Position numbers and translations under genes: made by a program. Shown here piece after piece: positions 34,542 to 42,833 of a stretch of 64,000 nt of DNA (the first letter of the stretch is position 1; every line of letters starts with the position of its first letter). The notes under the pieces were generated by a model. That model had not been told where the DNA came from and made no database searches. It worked only from the letters and a program-made list of their open reading frames with translations. Origin of the DNA: Amycolatopsis rubida. Its GTDB lineage: Bacteria; Actinomycetota; Actinomycetes; Mycobacteriales; Pseudonocardiaceae. The DNA lies in contig NZ_FOWC01000007.1 in NCBI RefSeq assembly GCF_900115345.1, positions 310,001 to 374,000 on the forward strand, read 5' to 3'.

Positions 34542-35102
34542 TCAGCCCAGCAGCACCGCCGCCGTTTCCGCCGCGCGCGCGAAGATGTTCTCGGCAACCC
34601 GCATTCCCGCCATCACGATCGCGCCTTCGTGCAGCAGCATGATCTGCTCGGCCACCTTGTGCGGCTCCGAAACACCCGCCGATTCGGCCACTTCGACGAG
34701 GACGCCGAGCAGCCACTGTTTGCTCTCGGTCATCACCGCGTACGCCGGACGCGCCGGATCGCTGATCTCCGCGTGCGCGTTGATCATGCTGCAGCCCTTG
34801 CCGCCGTACTTCTCCGCCCACGCTTCGGACGCGTCGAACACCGCCGCCAGCCGCTCCCGCGGCGTCGTTCCGGCCTTCTCCAGCCACTCTCCGAGGAACT
34901 CCCGCCAGCGTGCGTCCCGGGCGGACAGATACTCCACGACCAGCCGATCCTTCGAACCGAACCGGTCGTAGAGCGTCTTCTTCGTGACGCCCGCCTTCGC
35001 CGCGATGACGTCGACCCCGACCGCGTGGATCCCGCGCTCGTAGAACAACTCCGACGCGGCGGTCAGCACCGCTCGCGCTTTCGGCGTCCAGTCGATCGTC
35101 AT
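34542..35102 (-). CDS. TetR family transcriptional regulator
   Basis: A 186-residue repressor: HTH at about residues 25-50 (VDVIAAKAGVTKKTLYDRFG) then an effector domain with GGKGCSMINAHAEI typical of the TetR_C group near multidrug or detoxification genes. ATG at 35102 follows from the overlap with the operator region; a longer upstream frame crosses the operator and the divergent gene. It is divergent from the EamA transporter, its likely target. Confidence 0.93.
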   Translation of the reverse strand: MTIDWTPKARAVLTAASELFYERGIHAVGVDVIAAKAGVTKKTLYDRFGSKDRLVVEYLSARDARWREFLGEWLEKAGTTPRERLAAVFDASEAWAEKYGGKGCSMINAHAEISDPARPAYAVMTESKQWLLGVLVEVAESAGVSEPHKVAEQIMLLHEGAIVMAGMRVAENIFARAAETAAVLLG

Positions 35103-35112
35103 GACCCCAGTG

Positions 35113-35159
35113 TATACCGATCTGTATAGTCCGGCGTCATGGGTAAACAGATCGGTATA
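35113..35159. promoter_or_regulatory. TetR operator pair between tetR and the EamA transporter
   Basis: TATACCGATCTGTATA (35113-35128) has TATAC/GTATA arms. Its first 12 bases recur inverted as CAGATCGGTATA at 35148-35159, inside codons 4-7 of the transporter gene. Sites on both sides of the transporter start codon fit repression of both divergent genes. Confidence 0.75.
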
Positions 35160-36161
35160 GCCGCAGCCGCCGTCCTGTTCGTGGCGTGCTGGTCGTCCGG
35201 GTTCATCGGCGCGAAGCTCGGCGCGGCGGACGCGTCCGTGCCGACCGTGCTGATGTGGCGGTTCCTGCCGCTGGCCCTGCTGCTGGCGCCTTTTCTGCGT
35301 CCCGGCTCGATTCGCGAGCTGGGCAGGCACGTCTTGATCGGCCTGCTCTCCCAGTCCGGCTATCTGCTCACCGTTTACTGGGCCATCGGCGAAGGCGTCA
35401 GCACCGGCACCACCGCGCTCATCGACGGCGTGCAACCGCTGGTGGCCGCCGCGCTCGCCGGTTCGCTTCTCGGCGCCGCGGCGAGCGGACGGCAATGGTC
35501 CGGGCTCGCGCTGGGTCTCGTCGGCGTGGTCCTGGTCAGCTGGTCGGACGCCGCTTCGCACGCCCCCGCCTGGGCGTACCTGATCCCGTTCGCCGGAATG
35601 CTCGGGCTGGTCGCCTCCACTGTGCTCGAACGCCGGGCTCGCGTCCCCGCTCCCCCATTGCGCGCGCTGGCCATCCATTGCGCCACCTCGGCGGTCGTGT
35701 TCACCGCCCTCGCACTGGCGACCGGGAGCGCGGTTCCGCCCGCGTCCGGACACTTCTGGTTCGCCCTCACGTGGTTGATCGTGCTGGCGACCTTCGGCGG
35801 GTACGGGTTGTACTGGCTGCTCGTCGGCCGGATCGGCATGACGGCGGTGAACAGCCTGATGTTCCTGATCGCGCCGGTCACCTCGGTGTGGGGCACGGTG
35901 TGGTTCGGCGAGCCGTTCACCGTGCTGACCGGCGTAGGGCTCGGGTTGGCCCTGGTCGCCGCCGTCGTCGCGAACGGCAGGGTCAGCCGCCGTAGCGTTG
36001 CCGGACCGCCTCCGGAGTCTCCAGGTTCTTCCCGGCGTCCATGTTCTGCGCGAGCCGGAGGTACTGGCCTTCCGCCCACATCAACGGCACCGCGCTCCCG
36101 GTCGGACGGCCCAGCCCGAAGCACGCGACGTCGGCGCGATCCCACACCTGCTCGGGAATGA
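35139..36161 (+). CDS. EamA/DMT family transporter with a read-through C-terminus
   Basis: Membrane exporter of the drug/metabolite transporter superfamily with ten helices in two EamA repeats (first repeat about residues 7-135, second about 145-285). Predicted length 340. Family members end near residue 285-290, after VANGRVSRR. The last 55 residues are Arg/Pro/Ser-rich and are encoded by antisense of the degraded GH15 gene, so the native stop was probably lost by a junction event. The divergent TetR gene and shared operators suggest inducible efflux. Confidence 0.88.
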   Translation: MGKQIGIAAAAVLFVACWSSGFIGAKLGAADASVPTVLMWRFLPLALLLAPFLRPGSIRELGRHVLIGLLSQSGYLLTVYWAIGEGVSTGTTALIDGVQPLVAAALAGSLLGAAASGRQWSGLALGLVGVVLVSWSDAASHAPAWAYLIPFAGMLGLVASTVLERRARVPAPPLRALAIHCATSAVVFTALALATGSAVPPASGHFWFALTWLIVLATFGGYGLYWLLVGRIGMTAVNSLMFLIAPVTSVWGTVWFGEPFTVLTGVGLGLALVAAVVANGRVSRRSVAGPPPESPGSSRRPCSARAGGTGLPPTSTAPRSRSDGPARSTRRRRDPTPARE

Positions 36162-38010
36162 AGTACCCGTCGTTCGCCATCGACTTCAGCTACACCGCCG
36201 CCGGACGCCCGCTGGCCAGCTCGCACTCGGGATCGGCCGGTCCCGCGGACCCCGAGCCGGACGAGGTCGAGGAACCCGAAGCCGGTGACGTCGTGCTCGG
36301 AGAAGCAGCCCTCGTCGAAGCAGATCTGCCCGGCGTCGTCCGGGTCGGTTCCCCTGTCGATCCGCTCGTAATACATGTGGCCGCCCCGGTACCCGGCGGA
36401 CGTCCGCGTCCAGCTGTCGAGCTGCGCCCGCCACGAGTCCGCAGTGGACTCCCACTGCCGCGCCGCCGCCGGGTCGCCGTTCGCCCGCGCGATCGCCCCG
36501 GCCGTGACGAGCCCGGCCACCTCCGCCGCGATCGACGACGGCGACCGGCCCTCCTGCTCCTCCCACCGCTCCGTCGTCGCGGGCCCGCTCGTGCGGATGT
36601 GCTCCGCCGTCACCTTGACCCGCGCGTACGTCGCCGCGTCGGTGAGCCCCGGTCATCCCAGCGAGAATGATCGCGTCGGAATCCTGGTCCAGCTGCTCGC
36701 ACCAGCCGAGTTGCCGCGGCGTGGCCCCTTGGACCCCGCTCACCGGGCTGTACCGCGGAAACGCGCCGGCCGGGTACGTCGTCCCGTCGCCTTGGGTGGA
36801 CGCGGAAATCCACTGCGCGGACCACCGGAACCGCGCCGTCCGCTTCGCCTGCGCCGCGTCGCCCGTCGCGAGCAGTACGGTCCTCTGCTGGTACTGGTCC
36901 CGGCCCCACACGCGGTGGTACCCCGTCGTTGAGCACGTACCGTTCACGACGTCGCCCGACTGCGTGACCCCACGGCGTCGCCCCACGGCGTGATCCCACG
37001 GCGTGACCAGCCCGCGACACTCGCACCGCGATGCGCCTTGTCCTCCGCCGCGTGCAACGCCATCAGCACGACGCACTACGCCCTCCGCTGCCGCTCGTCG
37101 CCCGCCACACTGCCCGGCGCCGCCTTCAAGCTGCCGGCATACTCCTCCCAACCGCGCCGATACGCCCGCTCCAGATTGCCGAACCCGCTCGCCAGCGGCC
37201 CTTCCGCGGCCGCCGCCGCGCCCTGGACGTCGCTCCCGTACCCGAGCGCGACCGAGAACGTCGTGCCCCGCTCAACCGGCATCTGTCCACATCGGACTAC
37301 ATTGCTGTAATCAGCGAAATCGAATTGATTCGCAAGAGTTCGATGTGCCCGCAAGTCTACCAGGCAATCGCTCGCGGCACCGGAATATCCGTTGTCATGC
37401 ACGACGAATCCCGCCGAAGCCCGCAATGCCGACGCCACAGTCGTGGTGGCGCCGAACAACTCCTCCGTCCCGCTCGCCGTCAGCCCAGTCCCGTCCCACG
37501 CTGCCGGGTCGTTCGCCGCGCCGCCCGCCATCGACGGATCCGCGAGCAGGTAAACCTGATACTAACGAAACCGCGTACGGGAAAGGAGAGTCGGCCACCC
37601 GGCGTCGGTGACGTACGTCGCGGTGAGGCGATAACGCCCGTTCTTCGCGGTGTTCGCGACCGTGTACTCGTCCGACATCGAGACAACATGCTCCGTCGCG
37701 TCGCGGTCGAGGTCCACAAAGGACTTCCCATCGGTGACCCACGTATTGCACGCCTTGCATGTTGGCCACGTCCGAACGCGGATAAAACACGTGCCCCTCC
37801 GGCGACGGTGAACCACAACGGGCTCGCAGTCCCCGCGGCCGTCCCGAGGGCGGATTTGTCCCCAGTCGTCCAAGACGACGGCCCGCCACAGCAATCCCCC
37901 GGCGGCTGCGCCCGGCTTTCCGCCGCCGCACCGGACTTCACCCCGGCTTCCGCAGGCGCGATCCCCTGCCCCACCACCGAAATCCCCACACCGCCACCCG
38001 TCCCCACGTC
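35983..38010 (-). pseudogene. GH15-type glucodextranase/glucoamylase, multiply frameshifted
   Basis: Reading downward from 38010, consecutive pieces in different frames follow one GH15 protein. First TTGDKSALGTAAG and LWFTVAGG, then HVFYPRSDVANMQ, VTDGKSFVDLDRDATEHV and NTAKNGRYRLTATYVTD (N-terminal beta-domain). Then GGAANDPAAWDG, GFGNLERAYRRGWEEYAG and YHRVWGRDQYQQRTVLLATG (start of the catalytic barrel), WISASTQGDGTTYPAGAF, RGGHMYYERIDRGTDP, and finally ANDGYFIPEQVWDRADV and LMWAEGQYLRLAQ, ending at 35983. At least five frame changes and internal stops exclude function. The enzyme would have released glucose from dextran or starch. Confidence 0.88.
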
Positions 38011-38197
38011 CCGCCGACCATGCCGCCCGCAGCCTCGTCCCGGAACAACAGCCGAACGGCGGGAACCGCTCCCGCCGCTTCGAGTACCACCCTATGGAGT
38101 GACCGCGAACCCCCGGAAATTGTCGTACCCGGATGGTCTCCTGGTTTCCGAAGCGGCACCCGCTCCCGGGGCCGCACCGAACAGAGGAGCCGTCACC

Positions 38198-38281
38198 ATG
38201 GCCGGAGGAACCGTCCGCACCGTCATCGGAACCCTGACCGCAGGCACCGAACCGACCTTCACCCGGCCCGGTCCAGCGGTG
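38198..38281 (+). pseudogene. truncated 5' copy of an ssb gene
   Basis: From ATG 38198, 28 codons align without gaps to the start of the intact ssb gene 313 bases downstream: M-A-G-x-T-V-x-T-V-x-G-x-L-T at the N-terminus and F-T-x-x-G-x-A-V about 20 codons later. Homology stops at 38281. A GAGGAG ribosome site still precedes it. It is the decayed end of a duplicated single-stranded DNA-binding protein gene. Confidence 0.75.
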
Positions 38282-38510
38282 CCTCCGAGATCGGTATTTC
38301 GCCGTCGCCCCTCCTCTTGCGGCATCGCCGCCACTCCCCGCCGAGTCCTGCCACGACCACGGCAGAGCCTCCAGAGGCGCGGCACTCCGGCTCGACCGCG
38401 CTCACCTGTTCAGCAGTGCTGAGCGGTTGATTCAAGGCAAACGATCGATGGGAATCGATCCTCAGATCCGTCGCCATGGACTTGGCGGCACAACACCAGG
38501 GAGTGAGATC

Positions 38511-38969
38511 ATGGCTGGAGAAACTGTCATCACGGTGGTCGGGAACCTGACTTCGGACCCGGAGCTGCGCTTCACCCCGTCCGGAGCGGCGGTCGCGAAT
38601 TTCACGGTCGCGTCGACACCTCGCACCCTCGACCGGCAATCCGGCGAATGGAAGGACGGCGAGGCCCTGTTCCTCAGGTGCAGCGTATGGCGGCAGACAG
38701 CGGAAAACGTCGCGGAGAGCCTCACCCGGGGAGCGAGGGTCCTGGTCACCGGACGTTTGGTGCAGCGATCGTTCGAGACCAAGGAGGGCGAAAAACGCAC
38801 CGTCGTCGAACTGCAGGTGGACGAGATCGGTCCTTCGCTGCGGTACGCGACCGCCAGCGTCACCAAGGTCAGCCGCAACAGCAGCGAAACGAGCGGGCCA
38901 GGCGGCGACGCCTGGGGCGCTGCGCCCGTGTCTGCTGGAGTCGGCGCGGGCGAGGAGCCGCCATTCTGA
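38511..38969 (+). CDS. ssb: single-stranded DNA-binding protein (paralogue)
   Basis: A 152-residue OB-fold protein: VGNLTSDPELRFTPSGAAVANFTVAS (strands 1-2), WKDGEALFLRCSVWRQTAENVAESL, and GARVLVTGRLVQRSFETKEGEKR. The C-terminal partner-binding tip is G-E-E-P-P-F, a variant of the usual DDxPF. It is shorter in the Gly-rich linker than the housekeeping SSB and is not next to rpsF/rplI, so it is the second, often element- or competence-associated paralogue. ATG 38511 is preceded by AGGGAGTG. It lies in a region full of pseudogenes. Confidence 0.93.
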   Translation: MAGETVITVVGNLTSDPELRFTPSGAAVANFTVASTPRTLDRQSGEWKDGEALFLRCSVWRQTAENVAESLTRGARVLVTGRLVQRSFETKEGEKRTVVELQVDEIGPSLRYATASVTKVSRNSSETSGPGGDAWGAAPVSAGVGAGEEPPF

Positions 38970-39189
38970 TCCTCCTGGCGGTGTCGCTGACCAGCGAGAC
39001 ACCCGGTCGGTAAAGCGGTCGACCGGACGATCGGCGACAGCTCTCCCCCGACCGGGGTCTGGTCGGAGTACCCAAGTGCCGGGCATTCCGGCCAGACCCC
39101 GCCCAGGGCACGCCGTCGCCGTCATCCCCATGATCGCCACCGGCGTACCGACGCGACAACCGCCGCGGCGGCCGCGCTGATCCACCGCC
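38970..39189. other. region after ssb without a recognisable gene
   Basis: Antisense frames are open here only as an extension of the anti-sigma remnant. Nothing recognisable is seen. Confidence 0.5.
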
Positions 39190-39416
39190 GCCCGGGACGG
39201 CACACCGGCTTTCCCTTGACCGCGATCGGAGGTTCGAGCACAGGAACGCTCTTTCCTTTGATCGAGCGCACCCGCGTCCAGCAGGGCGTCGTCCAGCAGG
39301 GCGTCGTTCGCGGCGGCCAAGGCCCGCTGGTCGGCGAGTTCCTCGGCGCGCAGCGAGTTCAGCGCCTCCTCCGGTTCGTCGTTCGTCCACAACCGACGGA
39401 CGTTGTCCACGGTCAT
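39190..39416 (-). pseudogene. remnant of the gene paired with the sigma factor (possible anti-sigma)
   Basis: ATG 39416 overlaps the stop of the broken sigma gene (ATGA), the usual layout of an ECF sigma/anti-sigma pair. The first about 45 residues look authentic (TVDNVRRLWTNDEPEEALN, then LRAEELADQRALAAAND), with a 15-base tandem repeat coding D-A-L-L-D. Beyond that the frame becomes Arg-rich and runs antisense through ssb, so the rest of the gene has been lost. Confidence 0.5.
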
Positions 39417-39962
39417 CGCTGCGCCCTCCTTCCGGACTGCGCGGGGCCCGGGATCGAACCAGCCGCCCGACCCGGTGCGGCCGGGGAACGGACGGTGCCC
39501 GCGGGAATGTCGAGTACCGCACTGATTTCGCCCGCATCTAGCTCTCCCTCATCGGCCAGCACCACCTCCCGGGGCGAGATCGGCCAGTTCGCGGACTCTC
39601 GCCTGCGCGTCGGCCAGCCCAGCCACCGGACCGGCAGGACCGTCGACGACCTGGGGCCCGTGGTCGCACGCGGTCATCCGCCGGTACCGGCCCCGGGCGT
39701 GCTGGCGCAGCGGGTTGGCACCGATGCCGGACAGCCAGGCGCGGGCGGGGCCGTAGCTGGCTGGTCGCGGTACCACGACCAGGAAGGCGTAGCTGACCGG
39801 ATCGTCGACTGCCGGGCCGGCGCCGCTGGCCAGGCACCGACGCACGTCCCGGGCAGGTCTGCCGAACCAGCCCTGGAAGATCGGCTGAAGTTCGTGTCCG
39901 TGCAAGTCCGGTCGGTCGTCCCCGTCTTCCCTCGCCGCGGCGTACCGCTGCGCCTTAGTCAC
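39413..39962 (-). pseudogene. ECF sigma factor, degraded
   Basis: A frame from GTG 39962 contains a damaged sigma region 2: AFLVVVPRPASYGPARAWLS, then GIGANPLRQHARGRYRRM, the counterpart of the usual FLVV..R..YDP..WL.GIA.N..R.H.R. It ends near 39538. After a frame change, region 4 is recognisable as DAGEISAVLDIPAGTVRS near 39500-39460. Part of the linker and the first half of region 4 are missing. The stop overlaps the following anti-sigma-like start. A former ECF regulatory pair is likely. Confidence 0.65.
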
Positions 39963-40111
39963 CTCGGTCGCCGGACGGAAGCGTTCACGCCAAGAGAAAA
40001 GCTCAGCAACCGGCAGTGGTCTGGTCCTTTCCGAAAAAGGTCCATACCATTTGCCTGGAAGGCGACTATCGGCCCTGACCGGCCGGAATTTCCGCTGGTA
40101 GCTTCCCGGCC

Positions 40112-40753
40112 ATGCCCGCACCTCGCCGGACCAAGGCCGGAACCACAGTCCTCGCCGCGATTTCCGTACTGCTGCTGGCCCCGCTTTCCGCACCAGCCGC
40201 GCAGGCCGCACCGGGCGCACCCGCGCACGCCCGCGTCGGCGTGCGGGACGAATGCAGCTCCCCGTCGATCAACCGGCTGCAGAAATGGCTGGCCAGCGGC
40301 GAAGGCACCACCGTCCCGTCCACCGGGAGCCTGCTCCTCCCGGAAGGCGACGGCTACGCGGCGAAAATCGTCTTCCAGAACAACGAATGGCACGTCGCCG
40401 TGGTCTGGCTGGGCAACCAGTTCGACGCGCAGGCCGACCTCGGCCATTCCGCCGGATTCTGGCTGACCTACAGCGCCGACGACGACTTCTACGTCCAGCT
40501 GCGCCCCGCGTCCCACTGGAGCGGCGGCGACAAATGGCTCACCCGCATCCCCGCGACCGGCGGGCAGCTGGTCCGCACGTTCTTCCCCTTCGACGCCGGT
40601 TCCTGGACCTGGCTTCCCGAACTGGGCCAGCCGCAGTATTCGTTCGCGTCCGCGCTGACCGAGGCGCGCGGCCTGGTCTTCGTCGGGAAGACCCCCAACT
40701 CGCTCGATTTCCGCGAACTCCTCATCGACGGCTACCGGCCGCCGTGCCGCTGA
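40112..40753 (+). CDS. secreted protein of unknown function
   Basis: A 213-residue exported protein: signal peptide with basic start (PAPRRTKAG), hydrophobic core TTVLAAISVLLLAPL and an A-Q-A-A cleavage site near residue 32. The mature part has two Cys (one in RDECSSPS, one at the very C-terminus, PPCR), which could form a disulfide. It also has Trp-rich beta segments such as NNEWHVAVVWLGNQ and HSAGFWLTYSADDDFYVQL. No known family recognised. Third-position bias is typical. It is the first intact gene after the decay zone and stands alone. Confidence 0.8.
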   Translation: MPAPRRTKAGTTVLAAISVLLLAPLSAPAAQAAPGAPAHARVGVRDECSSPSINRLQKWLASGEGTTVPSTGSLLLPEGDGYAAKIVFQNNEWHVAVVWLGNQFDAQADLGHSAGFWLTYSADDDFYVQLRPASHWSGGDKWLTRIPATGGQLVRTFFPFDAGSWTWLPELGQPQYSFASALTEARGLVFVGKTPNSLDFRELLIDGYRPPCR

Positions 40754-40763
40754 CCCCCGCGCG

Positions 40764-41504
40764 CTAGTTCTGCACAGCGGGCCGGATGGTGATGTCGCCG
40801 ATCTCCACGTCGTCCGGCTGCTCGACCGCGAACGCGATCGCCCGCGCCACCGCGGCCGGATCCAGCGCGAACTCCTCGACCCGCCGCCGGATCTGCTCCC
40901 GCTCCCCCGGATCGTCGATCGAATCGGCCAGCTCCGTCCGGACGAAACCGGGCGACACCGACGTCGTCCGGAGAACACCGTCCGTGGATTCCTGCCGCAG
41001 CGCCTCCAGAATCGTCCGCACGGCGTTCTTCGTCCCCGCGTAAACCCCCTGCCCGGGCACGATCTTCAACCCGGCCGTCGACACCGTCGTCACCAGATGA
41101 CCCCGCCCTTGCCGCCGGAACACCGGCAGCGCGGCCGCGATCCCGTTCAGCACGCCGCGCACGTTGACCTCGATCATCGCCGACCATCCCTCGACATCCC
41201 CGTCCGCCACCGGCCCCAGTTTCGCGATCCCGGCATTGCCGGCCAGCACGTCGAGCCGGCCGAACTCGTCGACCGCCCGGCCCACGAGCCGATCCAGGTC
41301 CGCGCGCCGGGTCACGTCGGTGCCGCACGCGAGTGCGCGACCGCCTCCGGCGCGGATTTCCTTCACCAGCGCGTCAAGCCGATCCTCGCGACGCGCACCC
41401 AGGACCACCGCCGCGCCCCGTGCGGCGAGCAGCCGCGCGGTCGCCTCGCCGATTCCGCTGCTCGCCCCGGTGATGGCCACGACCTTCCCCGCCAGAACTG
41501 ACAT
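40764..41504 (-). CDS. SDR family oxidoreductase
   Basis: A 246-residue classical short-chain dehydrogenase: TGASSGIG cofactor motif (residues 12-19), NAG motif in LAGNAGIAKLG, catalytic Ser in VSTAG and the Y-x-x-x-K pair in VYAGTKNAV. NADPH preference is suggested by the Arg after strand two (GARRED). It reduces an unknown carbonyl compound. Two perfect 16-bp palindromes lie 20-60 bases upstream of its start codon, so it is probably under tight control. Confidence 0.93.
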   Translation of the reverse strand: MSVLAGKVVAITGASSGIGEATARLLAARGAAVVLGARREDRLDALVKEIRAGGGRALACGTDVTRRADLDRLVGRAVDEFGRLDVLAGNAGIAKLGPVADGDVEGWSAMIEVNVRGVLNGIAAALPVFRRQGRGHLVTTVSTAGLKIVPGQGVYAGTKNAVRTILEALRQESTDGVLRTTSVSPGFVRTELADSIDDPGEREQIRRRVEEFALDPAAVARAIAFAVEQPDDVEIGDITIRPAVQN

Positions 41505-41524
41505 TCCCTACCCCTCACACTCAT

Positions 41525-41564
41525 CCGGACACGTGTCCGGACAGCTTACCGGACACGTGTCCGG
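41525..41564. promoter_or_regulatory. twin perfect palindromic operators
   Basis: CCGGACACGTGTCCGG occurs at 41525-41540 and again at 41549-41564, centre-to-centre 24 bases, just upstream of the SDR gene (minus strand). Such palindromes are typical TetR-family sites. No matching regulator gene is adjacent. Confidence 0.8.
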
Positions 41565-41696
41565 ATTGCTGAAGGGCAGGTATGGCATCAACATCGGCTG
41601 GAGCGCAGTCAAGGAAGCGTGAGCGACGGCAGAATCCGGGCCGCGCCAGGTCATGCTCTCGATCTGAGACGACCAACCGGAGAAAGGCCTGCCAAG

Positions 41697-41933
41697 GTGA
41701 GCGATCTAGCCGCCGCACTGACGCTGATCGGCGCATTCGTCGCGCTGGCCATGACCTTGCGCGTCATCCAGCAGCGCATGACCCGCGATCAGCAGCAGTG
41801 CTCGCCCCGCCAGGCTTCGAGCCCCTCGCGGACCGCGACCGCCGCGATCGCCAATGCCGCGAGCGGATCCGCCCAGTACCAGCCCAGCAGCGCGTTCACC
41901 AGCAACCCGGCCAGCACCACCCCAGAGAGGTAA
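41697..41933 (+). CDS. possible small membrane protein or truncated gene
   Basis: GTG 41697 has GGAGAAAGG about ten bases upstream. It encodes S-D-L-A-A-A-L-T-L-I-G-A-F-V-A-L-A-M-T-L, a convincing membrane helix, then Gln-rich residues. After about 32 codons the frame runs antisense into the cation transporter, where it looks non-coding. It is probably a short membrane peptide or the remnant of a truncated gene. Confidence 0.3.
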   Translation: MSDLAAALTLIGAFVALAMTLRVIQQRMTRDQQQCSPRQASSPSRTATAAIANAASGSAQYQPSSAFTSNPASTTPER

Positions 41934-42460
41934 GTACAGAGAAGCGTCTGCTTGGAGTCGGCGACCGCGCTCGCGGAACCGAGTTCGCGCCCAGCCCGGC
42001 GTTGCGCGCCGGAAAGCACCGGCATCACGACCAAGGACACCGCGGCGAGCACGATCCCGACCGTCGAATGCGAAGCCTCGGCGCCGAACAGCGACCGCAC
42101 CGAATCGATCGCGACATAGGCCGCCAGCAGGAAGAACGACACCGCGATCACCCGCAGCGCAGCCCGCTCCCGACGTTCCGGATCCGCGCTGGCGAACTGC
42201 CACGCCACCGCGACCGCGGAAAGCACCTCGGCGACCGAATCGAGCCCGAACGCGATGAGCGCCGACGAGGACGCGATCGTCCCGGCCGACACCGCGACGA
42301 TCGCCTCGACCACGTTGTACGTGATCGTCCCGGCGACCAGCCATCGCACCCGCCGCCGCAAGACCGCCCGCCGCGCGGCATCCGCCGCCGGGGCGCCGGC
42401 CAGCGACAAGGTCTCGCCTCCGGGCGAATCCGCGCAACAGTCCCGACCGGGCTCAGTCAT
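41789..42460 (-). CDS. cation diffusion facilitator-like transporter
   Basis: A 223-residue membrane protein with five to six helices. Helix 2 carries SSSALIAFGLDSVAEVLSA, the S-x-A-L-x-x-x-x-D-S metal site of CDF exporters, and helix 5 has DPLAALAIAAVAVREG with the second Asp. Cys pairs sit at both ends (RDCCAD and EHCC), possible metal-binding tails. It lacks the long cytoplasmic C-terminal domain. The start overlaps the stop of the CmtR-like gene, so metal-induced export is likely. Confidence 0.9.
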   Translation of the reverse strand: MTEPGRDCCADSPGGETLSLAGAPAADAARRAVLRRRVRWLVAGTITYNVVEAIVAVSAGTIASSSALIAFGLDSVAEVLSAVAVAWQFASADPERRERAALRVIAVSFFLLAAYVAIDSVRSLFGAEASHSTVGIVLAAVSLVVMPVLSGAQRRAGRELGSASAVADSKQTLLCTYLSGVVLAGLLVNALLGWYWADPLAALAIAAVAVREGLEAWRGEHCC

Positions 42461-42789
42461 CGCGCCGCCCGCGCCTCGTCGGCACACGCGTCCGTCGGCG
42501 CGACAGCCAAAACCACCTGCGTCAACTCCGCCAACGCGTGCGCGAGATGCGGATCAGCGATCGCGTACCGGACCTGCCGCCCCTCGTACGTCGCGACCAC
42601 CAAGCCGCACCCGCGCAGGCACGCGAGATGGTTCGAGACGTTTGACCTGCTCAGCTCCAGTTCCGCGGCCAGCCGCGCCGGGTAGGCCACCCCGTCCAGC
42701 AGTCCCACGAGAATCCGGCAGCGCGTCGGGTCCGCCAGCGCCCGGCCCAGCCGGGCGAGCGCCAGTTCGCGAGTCTCAGAGGTCAGCAC
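42457..42789 (-). CDS. ArsR/SmtB metal sensor, CmtR-like
   Basis: A 110-residue winged-helix repressor. The recognition helix region reads LELSRSNVSNHLACLRGCGLVV. Two Cys four residues apart lie in it (about residues 57 and 61) and a third is in the tail (DACADE, about residue 102). This matches the Cd/Pb-binding Cys of Mycobacterium tuberculosis CmtR. It is coupled (ATGA) to the cation transporter it presumably controls. Upstream lies an A/T-rich promoter with two ATCAA repeats (42804-42808, 42816-42820). Confidence 0.92.
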   Translation of the reverse strand: MLTSETRELALARLGRALADPTRCRILVGLLDGVAYPARLAAELELSRSNVSNHLACLRGCGLVVATYEGRQVRYAIADPHLAHALAELTQVVLAVAPTDACADEARAAR

Positions 42790-42821
42790 AGCCGAAATAG
42801 TACATCAATTGCTGAATCAAA

Positions 42822-42827
42822 TACACT
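42822..42827 (+). promoter_or_regulatory. -10 element of the leaderless XRE gene
   Basis: TACACT is six bases before GTG 42834 with no ribosome binding site between; the transcript is probably leaderless. The same A/T-rich stretch serves the divergent CmtR gene. Confidence 0.5.
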
Positions 42828-42833
42828 GACCCG

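Noticed and set aside
38259..39416. 385-codon minus-strand frame as one gene
   Set aside because: Only the first about 45-75 codons look real; the rest is antisense to the intact ssb gene.
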